DNA of 22,365 bases from DASPJQ01 sp035299065 (GCA_035299065.1 DATGXI010000106.1:1-22365), one strand, 5' to 3'; shown: positions 1-7,182, counted from the first letter of the stretch. The notes: generated by a model not told the origin, from the sequence alone. Numbers and translations: made by a program.

Positions 1-104
1 CACTCCTCCGCGAGTTTCTGCAGGATTTGCGCTAGACTTCTCAATGCCCACTCCCAGCGAACCGAGAACGAATAACACAGGTTGTTGGTCACGGAGAACG
101 AAAC

Positions 105-137
105 AAAAAAGGCACCCATAGAGATGCCCTTTCTTTT
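105..137 (-). terminator. Rho-independent terminator after the 135-aa gene
   Basis: Read on the minus strand, positions 128-111 fold into a hairpin. The stem is GGCATCT paired with GGGTGCC (two G-T wobbles near the loop) and the loop is CTAT. It is followed directly by a run of T residues (110-105). An A-rich stretch precedes the stem and can pair with the T run, so the structure may work in both directions. It lies about 20 nt past the stop codon of the minus-strand gene at 155-562, where its terminator would be expected. This is seen directly in the sequence; termination activity is inferred. Confidence 0.75.
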
Positions 138-154
138 ATATTGTCATTATAATC

Positions 155-562
155 TTATAAACTCAAATACCCAATCCCTCTAAGGAAACCGTTCCCACTC
201 TTCTGCACCATTTGCGCTGGTACATTTTTTTCGGCACTTACATGAATAGAAGCCTTTATAGATGTGAACGAAACAAATTTAAGTGCGTTTACATAATATT
301 TACCTGCATCGGGAAACGACTTGAAATGAATTTTCAATTTATTTTTATATATATTAAAGGTGCCGAATACAAGCCCTTCGCCTGTTGACAGCCCGGTTGT
401 AAAACCTTCAACCCTTAAATCCTGGTTGTTTTTAATTTCTGACTGAAGATCTACATCAATTTCAATCATGTCTAACCTTACTTCTTTTTTAAGATCAATA
501 TACATCACGGCTACTTCTCTTTCTGATTCCAGTGTGCCGTGATTTAAAAATTCCATTTCCAT
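155..562 (-). CDS. Conserved-looking hypothetical protein, 135 aa
   Basis: I do not recognise this family. The protein has no signal peptide, no membrane segment and no Cys, and alternates short hydrophobic and charged stretches in a way that suggests a mostly beta fold. An acidic N-terminal third (about residues 10-45) is followed by a Gly/Thr-rich turn region near 53-68. The start is the ATG at 562; a second in-frame ATG two codons later (MEME) is equally possible. It stands alone: about 390 nt of non-coding DNA separates it from gatC upstream, and an intrinsic terminator follows at 137-105. No clear -7 box was found just upstream. Codon use looks like that of its neighbours. Reality of the gene is supported by the clean reading frame plus the terminator; function is unknown. 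Confidence 0.6.
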   Translation of the reverse strand: MEMEFLNHGTLESEREVAVMYIDLKKEVRLDMIEIDVDLQSEIKNNQDLRVEGFTTGLSTGEGLVFGTFNIYKNKLKIHFKSFPDAGKYYVNALKFVSFTSIKASIHVSAEKNVPAQMVQKSGNGFLRGIGYLSL

Positions 563-952
563 AGTGTGTTTTTATTTGCTTGTTATTAGTGTCAGCGGAC
601 TGTTTTATATTTTGTCACTGAAACCGGTTTGGTGAGTGTAAAACGCTGGGACCTCAAAAAAAGTTAGGATTTGGCAATGTGGGTTATTAACAAACACCCT
701 GGTAATAAGGGAACGGTGTATGCTTAATAGCCATCGGTCAACAACTTAAATACCCACCTACCAAACATGGTAGCGCACCAATTCCAGGTTACATTTTTCG
801 AAACTTACGCAACATGGTTCATCATGGATTTATGCCTGTTCGTCACTAAATCCTTAAAGTAAAAACGGGCTCGTTACTGCCTTTTGAAGCAAGAAATGAC
901 TTTACCTTAAACTTGTTTATACGATTGAATACCTGGTTAAGAAACCCCGGGT
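563..952. other. 390-nt intergenic region with no assignable gene
   Basis: No frame on either strand keeps open for a convincing length, and I see no tRNA or rRNA signature. The longest small plus-strand reading frame is about 38 codons around 745-865 and matches nothing I know. Two small inverted repeats are visible: ACACC/GGTGT at 694-698 and 715-719, and AAACC/GGTTT just past the gatC stop at 943-955. Neither has a T tract, so neither is a convincing terminator. The region should hold the 3' end of the gatC transcript and the promoter of the 135-aa gene, but I cannot place either precisely. Confidence 0.5.
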
Positions 953-1261
953 TTATTGCTTTGATAAAACTTTAGGTACCTTGAAGTAATCTGAGTCTTT
1001 CGAAGGTGCGTTCTTCAAGGCTTCGGCTTTGGTAACCGTTTCTTTATATTCATCAGCACGTAATACATTTACTTCATCACTCATAAAAATCAGCGGTTCA
1101 ACGTTGGCTGTATCCAGTTCATCTAACTTATCAATAAAGCCCAGAATACGTGTAAGGTCTTTTTTAATTTCCTCCCTACCCTGCGCATTGTATTCAAGTT
1201 TGGCAAGCGTACAAAGCTTCTCAATCAATGCATCGTTTATTTCTACTTTATTTTTACTCAT
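953..1261 (-). CDS. gatC: Asp-tRNA(Asn)/Glu-tRNA(Gln) amidotransferase subunit C
   Basis: GatC is the small subunit of the GatCAB amidotransferase, which converts mischarged Glu-tRNA(Gln) and Asp-tRNA(Asn) to the correct aminoacyl-tRNAs in the cytoplasm. It holds GatA and GatB together. The 102-aa product shows the family layout: an N-terminal helix beginning with IEKLCTLAKLEY, a second helix with ILGFIDKLDELDT, then the conserved turn into VEPLIFMSDEVNVLRAD and a C-terminal tail ending near DYFKVPKVL. Length is typical of the family. I chose the ATG at 1261 (MSKNKVE); an in-frame TTG three codons earlier is less likely. gatA and gatB are not in this window, and scattered gat genes are common in Bacteroidota. 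It is the last gene of the minus-strand run that starts with rlmN, 46 nt after plsC. Confidence 0.93.
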   Translation of the reverse strand: MSKNKVEINDALIEKLCTLAKLEYNAQGREEIKKDLTRILGFIDKLDELDTANVEPLIFMSDEVNVLRADEYKETVTKAEALKNAPSKDSDYFKVPKVLSKQ

Positions 1262-1307
1262 AACTACCAATTGTCTTTTATCTGAATTCGTGAACCACTA
1301 CATGGTT

Positions 1308-2078
1308 TCATTTGGTTACTCTATGATAAACATATTGTTTCAGGTCTTTTTCAATCAGTTCAAAAACCTGGTTTTGTAAAGGTACAATATCTTTTTCAGT
1401 TAACCCCTTTGTGTCAATGGGATCATGTACAATTACCCGTGAAATGCCTGGCCTGCAATGTCCAAAAATTTGGGTTGGCTCACTCATAAGTGCCCAATGG
1501 TCAAGAAAACTTACGGGTACAACGGGCACTCCTTCATCAATAGCCAGTTTAAATGCCCCTGATTTAAACCGGTTTAATTTTGGCGCATCATCAGGTATAG
1601 TACCTTCAGGAAAAATCACAATGCTTTTTCCTTCCCTTAATCTTTTTTTTGCCAGCTCCAATGAGCGCGTTGCTTCCAATGCACTTTTACGATTTACGGC
1701 AATGTTGAATTTTCCGTTTTTAAAAAAAACCTTCATTAATGGCCAGCTTTTCAATTCAGCTTTGCCCATAAACAAAAACTTACCGGGAACAACCCTATTC
1801 ATGAAAATGATGTCGTGGTAAGAGGTGTGATTGGGGCAAATAATGAACGGGCCGTCCGGAAATTTTATTTTCCGTTTATTATGTACCCAAACCAAAAGCA
1901 ATACATGTAACATAGGCGACCAAACATAGCGGTGCATCCAGAAAATTGGTCCAATTGTTTTTTCCGACCGTGTTAAAATGTAATATATAGGGAATTGAAC
2001 CAGCAACGTAACAAAAAACACGAGGCCGAAATAAATCTTATATAAAGCCCTGAAAGGAGCAGCGATGTAAAAAAACAT
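1308..2078 (-). CDS. plsC: 1-acyl-sn-glycerol-3-phosphate acyltransferase (PlsC family)
   Basis: PlsC-type enzymes acylate lysophosphatidic acid at sn-2 to give phosphatidic acid on the inner face of the cytoplasmic membrane. The 256-aa product has a hydrophobic N-terminal segment (about residues 8-35) and a second near 55-65. The catalytic HX4D motif is HTSYHD (H84, D89) and the glycerophosphate-binding block is FPEGT (156-160), followed by a typical VPVVPV strand. I chose the ATG at 2078, 2 nt after the gldC stop, giving a start at MFFYIAAPFRALYK. A longer frame opening at 2135 would overlap gldC by more than 50 nt and add a basic, non-conserved leader. Family members also acylate other lipids such as ornithine lipids, so substrate is inferred. 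Probably co-transcribed with gldC and gatC. Confidence 0.9.
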   Translation of the reverse strand: MFFYIAAPFRALYKIYFGLVFFVTLLVQFPIYYILTRSEKTIGPIFWMHRYVWSPMLHVLLLVWVHNKRKIKFPDGPFIICPNHTSYHDIIFMNRVVPGKFLFMGKAELKSWPLMKVFFKNGKFNIAVNRKSALEATRSLELAKKRLREGKSIVIFPEGTIPDDAPKLNRFKSGAFKLAIDEGVPVVPVSFLDHWALMSEPTQIFGHCRPGISRVIVHDPIDTKGLTEKDIVPLQNQVFELIEKDLKQYVYHRVTK

Positions 2079-2080
2079 GG

Positions 2081-2425
2081 TTATTTTTCCTCTTCCTCGC
2101 TTATAATATTGGTTCGTTTGGCAAAATAAAAACAAAAATCTCGCATATCCTCACTCAACCTTACATCTCCCGTTGAACGCTCATACGTATCAGCCATGGT
2201 AACAAGTGTCTGGTGAAAAAACAATTTCATTTCTTCAACGCTCATTTCCTTTGTCCACAAATCAATTCGCAACGAGTTTTGAGAATTTGCGTCCCACATG
2301 CTTAACAACATTCCTTTTACGGGTTCAAATCCCTTGTTCAGGTCGGTTGCTTTCCATTCAATTTTTTCAGGCACCTTGTTGGGGTCAAGCGTTACATTGA
2401 TATTTATTTCTGATTTCGATTCCAT
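2081..2425 (-). CDS. gldC: Gliding motility protein GldC
   Basis: The 114-aa product matches GldC, a small protein without an export signal that is confined to Bacteroidota and linked to gliding motility and the type IX secretion machinery. In Flavobacterium johnsoniae it is encoded beside gldB and supports, rather than being essential for, gliding (recalled knowledge). Recognisable pieces are the N-terminal ESKSEINININV-like strand, the KVPEKIEWKA block, the SMWDA segment and RIDLWTKEMSVEEMK, then the DTYERST helix before an acidic tail. The start is the ATG at 2425, 1 nt after the stop of the upstream 514-aa gene; its own stop is 2 nt from plsC. No gldB is nearby, so the usual pairing is broken here. 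The presence of gldC supports assignment of the genome to a gliding or T9SS-bearing lineage. Confidence 0.9.
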   Translation of the reverse strand: MESKSEININVTLDPNKVPEKIEWKATDLNKGFEPVKGMLLSMWDANSQNSLRIDLWTKEMSVEEMKLFFHQTLVTMADTYERSTGDVRLSEDMRDFCFYFAKRTNIISEEEEK

Positions 2426-2426
2426 G

Positions 2427-3971
2427 CTAGTTTACTTTTAATGTGCCAAATTGGATTTTATTTTTTCGCTGGCGGGCCACCATGTACGTGTTTTCACCAA
2501 GTTTCCTGCTTACCGAAGGTAAAAAGATTAACCGGTCTTTGCCCTGTTCAAAAAATTTCTTCTTGCTACCTACGCCCGTTGAATCAATGGAAACAAGCAC
2601 CGGCACCGAAAATTTATTTTGCGTTAAGCCATAAACACTTTCTGAATTGATAGAAGCGTCCTTTAAATTTCCCGAGTGATCGTTAAACATAATATACAAC
2701 TGGTTACTTCCTTTAGCCAGTGAATATGAAAAATATTCATTTGAACCGGTTGTAGACACCTGGCGTTTACTTATTTTTCTTGTCCAATCAATTTCGCCAC
2801 TCTTATTTACTTTGATGACAATAATTGAATTGTAGTTGTACGTATTGTTATCATAATACAGTTGGTTATATGGATCAAAATATGTATGTGTTTGCTTGTA
2901 ATATTCCTCGGCAACCAACATGGCCGATCCATCAGCGTTCAAAATAAAATGGTCAAAATAAAAATCGGTAAGCTCTTCACCCCTGTTGGCTGCACGCTCA
3001 CTCATAAACTCCATTAAAAATTGCTTATCGAAGGGCTTTTGGTTCAATGTTATTACCGATTTTGTTTCAGGCGACATGGTTAAGTAAAACGTTCCTGCCA
3101 GTGTGTATGAATTTGAATTGCTATAGAATCCACCAATGGCAATGTTATTGGCCGGATTCATGCCAGCTGTAACGGCTGTGATAAATTTTCCATCAAGGTT
3201 GATTTCAAATTCTTTTAACTTATTTTCGGCTGGATAAAAACTTACCAGCAAGTATTTATTTGCAGCTACACTGCGGTTAAATAAATCGCCTTTTTGTTTT
3301 TCTGGTGCCAGTGTTGCCAGTAAATGCACATTTCCGGTTTGATCAATTAATTTATCAGTAATATCCAGCAAATTATTCGCATACGGCAGTTCAATTTCCT
3401 TTTTCCACAACTCTTTCATGGTGGAATCATACATCATGAGGTAATATTTTTCATTGGAAAATTTATCATACGGATATTTGCGTACAATCAAGGTGAACTT
3501 ACGCCTTTGCGATTCATGTATGCTAAAACCCGGTAATGAACGTGAGCTGGCCATGCTGTATCCATCAATTAACTGCGGTGCACCCGTTTTGGTTAAATCG
3601 GCATTAATGGTAATGGAAAACAACTCATGCTTACGGTTTACCCTGTCAAAACTGTTTATGTACCAAATAAGCGATCCATTCCTGTAGAGTACGCGTTCAT
3701 ACTGCGCTTTACCGTTTGACATGGCCGGATTTGGAAAAAAAGCCTGTGCCTGGCGCGTAAGGCTTTCGCCAATATATTTTTCAATGTAAATTCCCTGCTG
3801 CCTTTTTGTATTGATTGATTTTACAATATAAAATCCACCATCAAAAGAAATAATGTGTTTTAAATACGCATTTTTTTGTGTTTCATATACGGGGCCCCAT
3901 GAAATGTCCTGTGCAAATACAACATTACCAAAACAAGCAACTAAAATATGTAGGGATAAAAAATACTTCAT
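2427..3971 (-). CDS. Secreted/periplasmic protein of unknown function, 514 aa
   Basis: Not recognised by family. The protein starts with a clear signal peptide (about residues 1-20, ending VVFAQ, with cleavage likely after the Ala). The mature part is rich in aromatic residues and short beta-type strands, with repeated blocks of the type 'hydrophobic strand, D/N-rich turn, strand'. Examples are FILNADGSAMLVAEEYY near 340-355 and SIIVIKVNKSGEIDWTRKISKR near 380-400. This resembles beta-propeller proteins, but I cannot define blades. A Tyr/Asn-rich stretch (YFDPYNQLYYDNNTYNY) lies at about 362-378. No T9SS C-terminal domain is visible; the protein ends in KIQFGTLKVN. It begins 3 nt after the rlmN stop and ends 1 nt before gldC, so it is co-transcribed with both. 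The adjacency suggests, but does not show, an envelope role linked to gliding or secretion. Confidence 0.75.
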   Translation of the reverse strand: MKYFLSLHILVACFGNVVFAQDISWGPVYETQKNAYLKHIISFDGGFYIVKSINTKRQQGIYIEKYIGESLTRQAQAFFPNPAMSNGKAQYERVLYRNGSLIWYINSFDRVNRKHELFSITINADLTKTGAPQLIDGYSMASSRSLPGFSIHESQRRKFTLIVRKYPYDKFSNEKYYLMMYDSTMKELWKKEIELPYANNLLDITDKLIDQTGNVHLLATLAPEKQKGDLFNRSVAANKYLLVSFYPAENKLKEFEINLDGKFITAVTAGMNPANNIAIGGFYSNSNSYTLAGTFYLTMSPETKSVITLNQKPFDKQFLMEFMSERAANRGEELTDFYFDHFILNADGSAMLVAEEYYKQTHTYFDPYNQLYYDNNTYNYNSIIVIKVNKSGEIDWTRKISKRQVSTTGSNEYFSYSLAKGSNQLYIMFNDHSGNLKDASINSESVYGLTQNKFSVPVLVSIDSTGVGSKKKFFEQGKDRLIFLPSVSRKLGENTYMVARQRKNKIQFGTLKVN

Positions 3972-3974
3972 GAA

Positions 3975-5027
3975 CTAGGCGTGGGCTGCTTTGTTTTTAT
4001 TGGCCAATTGTCCGCACGCTGCATCAATATCTTTCCCACGACTCCTGCGAATGTTAACAACAATGTTTTTAGATAGTAAATACCTGGCAAAAGCTTCCAC
4101 TTTTTCGGGACTGGCCTGCTGGTACTCGCCCTCATCAATGGCATTGTACTCAATTATATTTACTTTACACGGAATGTGTTTACAAAACTGTGCCAATTCA
4201 CGTGCATCTTCAATTTCATCATTAAACCCGTCAAAAATAATATACTCGTAAGTAACCCGGGTTTTTGTCTTCTCATAAAAATACTTCAGGGCTTCGGCCA
4301 ATGCTTCCAATGAATTTGATTCATTGATAGGCATAATTTTATTGCGTTTGGCATCGTTGGCTGCGTGCAATGAAAGTGCCAGGTTGAATTTCACTTCATC
4401 ATCGCCAAGCTGCTTTATCATTTTCGCAATACCTGCAGTTGAAATGGTAATACGGCTGGGTGCCATACCCAATCCTTCATGTGATGTAATTTTACGCACC
4501 GACTCCATCACATTTTTATAATTGAGCAATGGTTCGCCCATTCCCATGTACACAATGTTTGAAAGCGGAATTTTATAATGGTCATCGGCCAAATTGCGAA
4601 TGGTTACCACCTGGTCGTAAATTTCATCGGCATCAAGATTACGCATGCGCTTGATTCTTCCTGTTGCACAAAATGCACAGGTCAAACTGCAGCCGACTTG
4701 TGATGATATACAAGCTGTCATTCGGGTTTGTGTTGGTATCAACACACCTTCCACCACTTTTTCATCGTTTAACTTAAACGCACATTTAATGGTTTTATCT
4801 TCACTCACCTGCTTATCGGCAAGGGTTATTTGCTTGATGAAAAAATGTTGCTTTAGTTTTTCCCGAAGTTCAACTGAAAGGTTTGTCATTTCGGCAAATG
4901 AGTGAACACTTTTTTTCCATAACCATTCATACACCTGTTTTGCACGGAATGGTTTTTCGCCCAACTCACCCAATTGTGCTGTGATTTCGGCCAATGAAAA
5001 TTGTCGTATGTCCTTACGGGGTTCCAA
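3975..5027 (-). CDS. rlmN: Dual-specificity 23S rRNA/tRNA (adenine-C2)-methyltransferase RlmN
   Basis: RlmN is a radical-SAM enzyme that makes 2-methyladenosine at A2503 of 23S rRNA and A37 of some tRNAs. With the start used here the protein is 350 aa. The iron-sulphur motif CX3CX2C is at C113/C117/C120 (GCSLTCAFCATG). The two mechanistic cysteines are present: C106 in TACISSQVGC, and C338 in DIDAACGQL near the C-terminus (equivalent to E. coli C118 and C355). MGMGEPLLN is the SAM-binding block. I prefer the TTG at 5027 because a TACCTTTG box (5040-5033) ends 5 nt before it and the next residues (PRKDIRQFSL) begin the conserved domain. The longer frame from 5129 would translate through the promoter and an AGAC repeat. 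First gene of a five-gene run. Confidence 0.94.
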   Translation of the reverse strand: MEPRKDIRQFSLAEITAQLGELGEKPFRAKQVYEWLWKKSVHSFAEMTNLSVELREKLKQHFFIKQITLADKQVSEDKTIKCAFKLNDEKVVEGVLIPTQTRMTACISSQVGCSLTCAFCATGRIKRMRNLDADEIYDQVVTIRNLADDHYKIPLSNIVYMGMGEPLLNYKNVMESVRKITSHEGLGMAPSRITISTAGIAKMIKQLGDDEVKFNLALSLHAANDAKRNKIMPINESNSLEALAEALKYFYEKTKTRVTYEYIIFDGFNDEIEDARELAQFCKHIPCKVNIIEYNAIDEGEYQQASPEKVEAFARYLLSKNIVVNIRRSRGKDIDAACGQLANKNKAAHA

Positions 5028-5032
5028 GGTTG

Positions 5033-5040
5033 CAAAGGTA
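5033..5040 (-). promoter_or_regulatory. -7 box of rlmN (TACCTTTG)
   Basis: On the minus strand TACCTTTG matches the Bacteroidota housekeeping -7 consensus TAnnTTTG exactly. Only CAACC separates it from the proposed TTG start, so transcription would begin at or within a base or two of the start codon. A CTG 22 nt upstream, inside the AGAC repeat, is a weak candidate for the TTG-like -33 element. Box seen in sequence; leaderless transcription inferred. Confidence 0.7.
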
Positions 5041-5048
5041 CGAAAAAT

Positions 5049-5084
5049 AGACTGGAAGACGCCAGACTTAAGACACAAGACAGG
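5049..5084. repeat. Degenerate heptad tandem repeat (AGACNNN x5)
   Basis: AGAC occurs at 5049, 5057, 5064, 5071 and 5078, i.e. spacings of 8, 7, 7 and 7 nt. On the minus strand this reads as successive NNNGTCT units. It sits between folA and rlmN, 8 nt upstream of the rlmN -7 box. The regular spacing is directly visible; its meaning is not known. It has the look of a dispersed intergenic repeat unit, but copies elsewhere cannot be checked here. Confidence 0.6.
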
Positions 5085-5257
5085 AGGCGAAAAGGTCCTA
5101 CCAGGCAGCTGTAAACAGAAAGCCAGCAACCGCGTAAGACCCTTGTAAACAATGGTTTCCGCACACTTTTTACATTGGATAAGGAGCCTAAAAACTCAAC
5201 AGGCTTTGTGACTCAGCTAACTAACTTTGGTCAACTGTAAACCGGGAACTTCTAATT

Positions 5258-5773
5258 TTATGGTTTTTTCACCTTATTGTACACCGCAAACTCATAGGCA
5301 TAGGCGTTTTTTTCGTCTGGAGAACACATTTCGGAAAGGGTTTTATGCCATTTATGGGGATTAAATGCCGGAAAAAAAGTATCAGCCTCGAAAACTTCAT
5401 TCACATGCGTTACATACAAGGTATCCACCAGGTTTTTAACCATGCATTCCATGTAAATTTGCCCGCCTCCTATGATAAAAAGTTCGGTTTCGCCTGTTGA
5501 CCGTGTAAATTCAATTCCGGCCTCAATGGAATCAACCACGTTAGCGCCTGGTGCGTTATACGATTTGTCGCGCGTAACAACAATGTTAGTACGGCCTGGT
5601 AAAGGACGAAATTTTTCGGGGATTGACTCATAGTTTTTGCGTCCTGTAAGTACGCAATGACCCATGGTTTTTTCCTTGAAATACTTCATGTCTGCTGGTA
5701 ATTTCCACAACAAATCGTTGTTTTTACCAATGGCATTGTTTTTTGCGATAGCAACAATAATGGAAATCTTCAT
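5258..5773 (-). CDS. folA: Dihydrofolate reductase
   Basis: DHFR regenerates tetrahydrofolate from dihydrofolate with NADPH. It is needed directly after ThyA, whose reaction yields dihydrofolate. The 171-aa chromosomal-type enzyme shows the N-terminal strand ISIIVAIAKNNAIGKNN, then LLWKLPADMKYFK with W23 and the catalytic acid D28. The NADPH block is GRKNYESIP near 43-51, followed by LPGRTNIVVTRD and the diglycine-type motif ELFIIGGGQIY near 96-106. The C-terminal DTFFP segment is also typical. Length is normal and nothing key is missing. The ATG at 5773 lies 3 nt after the thyA stop, so the two genes form an operon read thyA then folA. A weak inverted repeat (AGCCT/AGGCT, 5185-5205) follows the gene but lacks a T run. 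Confidence 0.95.
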   Translation of the reverse strand: MKISIIVAIAKNNAIGKNNDLLWKLPADMKYFKEKTMGHCVLTGRKNYESIPEKFRPLPGRTNIVVTRDKSYNAPGANVVDSIEAGIEFTRSTGETELFIIGGGQIYMECMVKNLVDTLYVTHVNEVFEADTFFPAFNPHKWHKTLSEMCSPDEKNAYAYEFAVYNKVKKP

Positions 5774-5776
5774 GCG

Positions 5777-6571
5777 TTATACTGACACCTCAGCTTTAAT
5801 GTGCGGATGCGGGTCATAATCCTGCAATTTAAAATCGTCAAACGTAAACCCGAAAATGTCTTTTACTTCAGGATTGATCCACATTTTTGGAAGTGACCTT
5901 GGCTTACGTGTCAATTGCAATTTTGCCTGTTCAATGTGGTTGTTGTATAAATGCACATCGCCAAAACTGTGAATGAACTCACCCAGTTTCAAATCACAAA
6001 CCTGGGCAACCATCATGGTAAGCAAGGCGTACGATGCAATGTTAAACGGCACACCAAGAAATGTATCGGCACTGCGTTGATATAACTGGCAGCTTAATTT
6101 TCCATCGGCTACATAAAACTGAAACAAACAGTGGCAAGGAGGCAAGGCCATTTGGTCAACATTTGCAACATTCCAGGCACTCACAATTAGCCTGCGTGAA
6201 TCCGGATTTTTTTTGATCATATTGATCAGGTTGGTGATTTGATCAATGTGCTTTCCGTCAGGTGTTGGCCAGCTACGCCATTGGTAACCGTACACCGGAC
6301 CAAGGTTTCCGTTTTCATCGGCCCACTCATCCCAAATACGCACTTCATTTTCTTTCAAATACTTTATGTTTGTATCGCCTTGTAAAAACCAAAGCAACTC
6401 GTGTATAATTGATTTTAAATGTAACTTTTTTGTTGTCAAACAAGGAAAACCTTCATTGAGATCAAAACGCATTTGGTAACCAAAACAACTAATGGTTCCA
6501 GTGCCTGTACGGTCGTGTTTTTGCGTACCCTTGTCAAGTATATGTTGTAATAGATCTAAATATTGCTGCAT
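5777..6571 (-). CDS. thyA: Thymidylate synthase
   Basis: ThyA methylates dUMP to dTMP using 5,10-methylene-tetrahydrofolate and releases dihydrofolate for FolA, encoded next. With the ATG at 6571 the product is 264 aa, the same length as E. coli ThyA, and the numbering matches. The N-terminal arginine block is HDRTGTGT (R21). The catalytic Cys is C146 in MALPPCHCLFQFYV, followed by the QLYQRSADTFLGVPFNIASYA phosphate and folate-binding block and HSFGDVHLYNNH. The C-terminus, HPHIKAEVSV, is close to the usual ...AP(V/I) end. A frame open to 6667 would add 32 residues that overlap the divergent GNAT promoter and are not conserved. A GAAATTTG box (6583-6576) ends 4 nt before the ATG. Confidence 0.97.
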   Translation of the reverse strand: MQQYLDLLQHILDKGTQKHDRTGTGTISCFGYQMRFDLNEGFPCLTTKKLHLKSIIHELLWFLQGDTNIKYLKENEVRIWDEWADENGNLGPVYGYQWRSWPTPDGKHIDQITNLINMIKKNPDSRRLIVSAWNVANVDQMALPPCHCLFQFYVADGKLSCQLYQRSADTFLGVPFNIASYALLTMMVAQVCDLKLGEFIHSFGDVHLYNNHIEQAKLQLTRKPRSLPKMWINPEVKDIFGFTFDDFKLQDYDPHPHIKAEVSV

Positions 6572-6575
6572 GGTA

Positions 6576-6583
6576 CAAATTTC
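6576..6583 (-). promoter_or_regulatory. Possible -7 box of thyA-folA (GAAATTTG)
   Basis: On the minus strand GAAATTTG retains the second-position A and the TTTG of the TAnnTTTG consensus, but its first base is G instead of T. TACC separates it from the thyA ATG at 6571, the same spacing as at the MFS gene and the rsmH-like gene. I see no good -33 TTG. The call rests mainly on the shared spacing. Confidence 0.4.
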
Positions 6584-6630
6584 GTCAATTTGACGCATAA
6601 AGACAGTGGTTTTAACGTATTTTATTAACG

Positions 6631-6659
6631 TTGGCAATTCCTGTAAATGGCTATATTTA
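6631..6659 (+). promoter_or_regulatory. Promoter of the GNAT gene (TTG-N18-TATATTTA)
   Basis: TTG at 6631-6633 and TATATTTA at 6652-6659 are 18 nt apart, within the 17-23 nt spacing reported for Bacteroidota -33/-7 promoters. The last -7 base is A instead of G. The box ends 7 nt before the proposed TTG start at 6667. It points away from thyA across a short divergent spacer. Confidence 0.5.
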
Positions 6660-6666
6660 CAGGGCA

Positions 6667-7182
6667 TTGCAAGGCCATTTTGAACATATCAACATAAGGC
6701 TGGCGGCTAAAACCGACATGGCAGACATTGCCCGCATTTACAACCAGGCCATTGACCTGGGTTACGTAACTGCCGATACAGAACACGTAACTGCTGAATC
6801 GCGCAGGGAAGTTTGGGAAACCATTACAGCTAAACAGGGACGCCCGTTTTGGGTAGCCCGTGACTACAACAGCACTGTTGCTTTTTTTTATTTCCGTAAT
6901 TTTTATGATCGACCTGCTTACCGCATTACTGCCGAAATAGGTATTTACATTGATGCCAATTATCGTGGAAAGGGCCTCGGGCAATTTATTTTAAACTATG
7001 CCATGAGCCAGGCACCAATTCTTGGGCTTGAAAATGTACTTGCGCTAATTTTCGCCTCCAATAAAAACTCAATCGGGCTGTTTGAAAAAAATGGGTTTGA
7101 AAAGCGTGGTGATTTCCCGGGTTTGGCAAAGAGCGATAATGGCTACAATGATCTGATCATTCTTTTGAAGAAAATTCAATAA
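6667..7182 (+). CDS. GNAT-family N-acetyltransferase
   Basis: A 171-aa acetyl-CoA-dependent acetyltransferase related to the phosphinothricin/methionine-sulfoximine acetyltransferase group (Pat/YncA-like). From the chosen start the family opening is INIRLAAKTDMADIARIYNQAI. Motif A is EIGIYIDANYRGKGLGQFIL, containing the acetyl-CoA pyrophosphate loop R-G-K-G-L-G. Motif B follows as VLALIFASNKNSIGLFEKNGFEKRGDFPG. Substrate cannot be told from sequence. The start is uncertain: an in-frame TTG at 6631 coincides with the -33 element, so I prefer the TTG at 6667, 7 nt after a TATATTTA box. It is divergent from thyA and convergent with the MFS gene, and is likely monocistronic. Confidence 0.85.
   Translation: MQGHFEHINIRLAAKTDMADIARIYNQAIDLGYVTADTEHVTAESRREVWETITAKQGRPFWVARDYNSTVAFFYFRNFYDRPAYRITAEIGIYIDANYRGKGLGQFILNYAMSQAPILGLENVLALIFASNKNSIGLFEKNGFEKRGDFPGLAKSDNGYNDLIILLKKIQ

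Noticed and set aside
694..719. ACACC/GGTGT hairpin in the 563-952 gap as an RNA element
   Set aside because: The short stem has competing pairings and no terminator tail or known RNA fold; likely chance.
745..865. Roughly 38-codon plus-strand frame in the intergenic gap
   Set aside because: No recognisable family, no promoter near a start codon, and length compatible with chance.
2079..2135. 19-residue N-terminal extension of plsC
   Set aside because: It overlaps gldC by more than 50 nt, is basic and unlike PlsC N-termini; the ATG at 2078 has ideal operon spacing.
5028..5129. N-terminal extension of rlmN to an upstream start at 5129
   Set aside because: It would translate through a perfect -7 box and the AGAC repeat, and the added residues look non-coding.
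5185..5205. AGCCT/AGGCT inverted repeat as the folA terminator
   Set aside because: The stem is 5 bp with an 11-nt loop and no T run on the minus strand.
6572..6667. Long N-terminus of thyA
   Set aside because: Numbering from ATG 6571 matches E. coli ThyA exactly (264 aa, Cys146), and the extension overlaps the divergent promoter.
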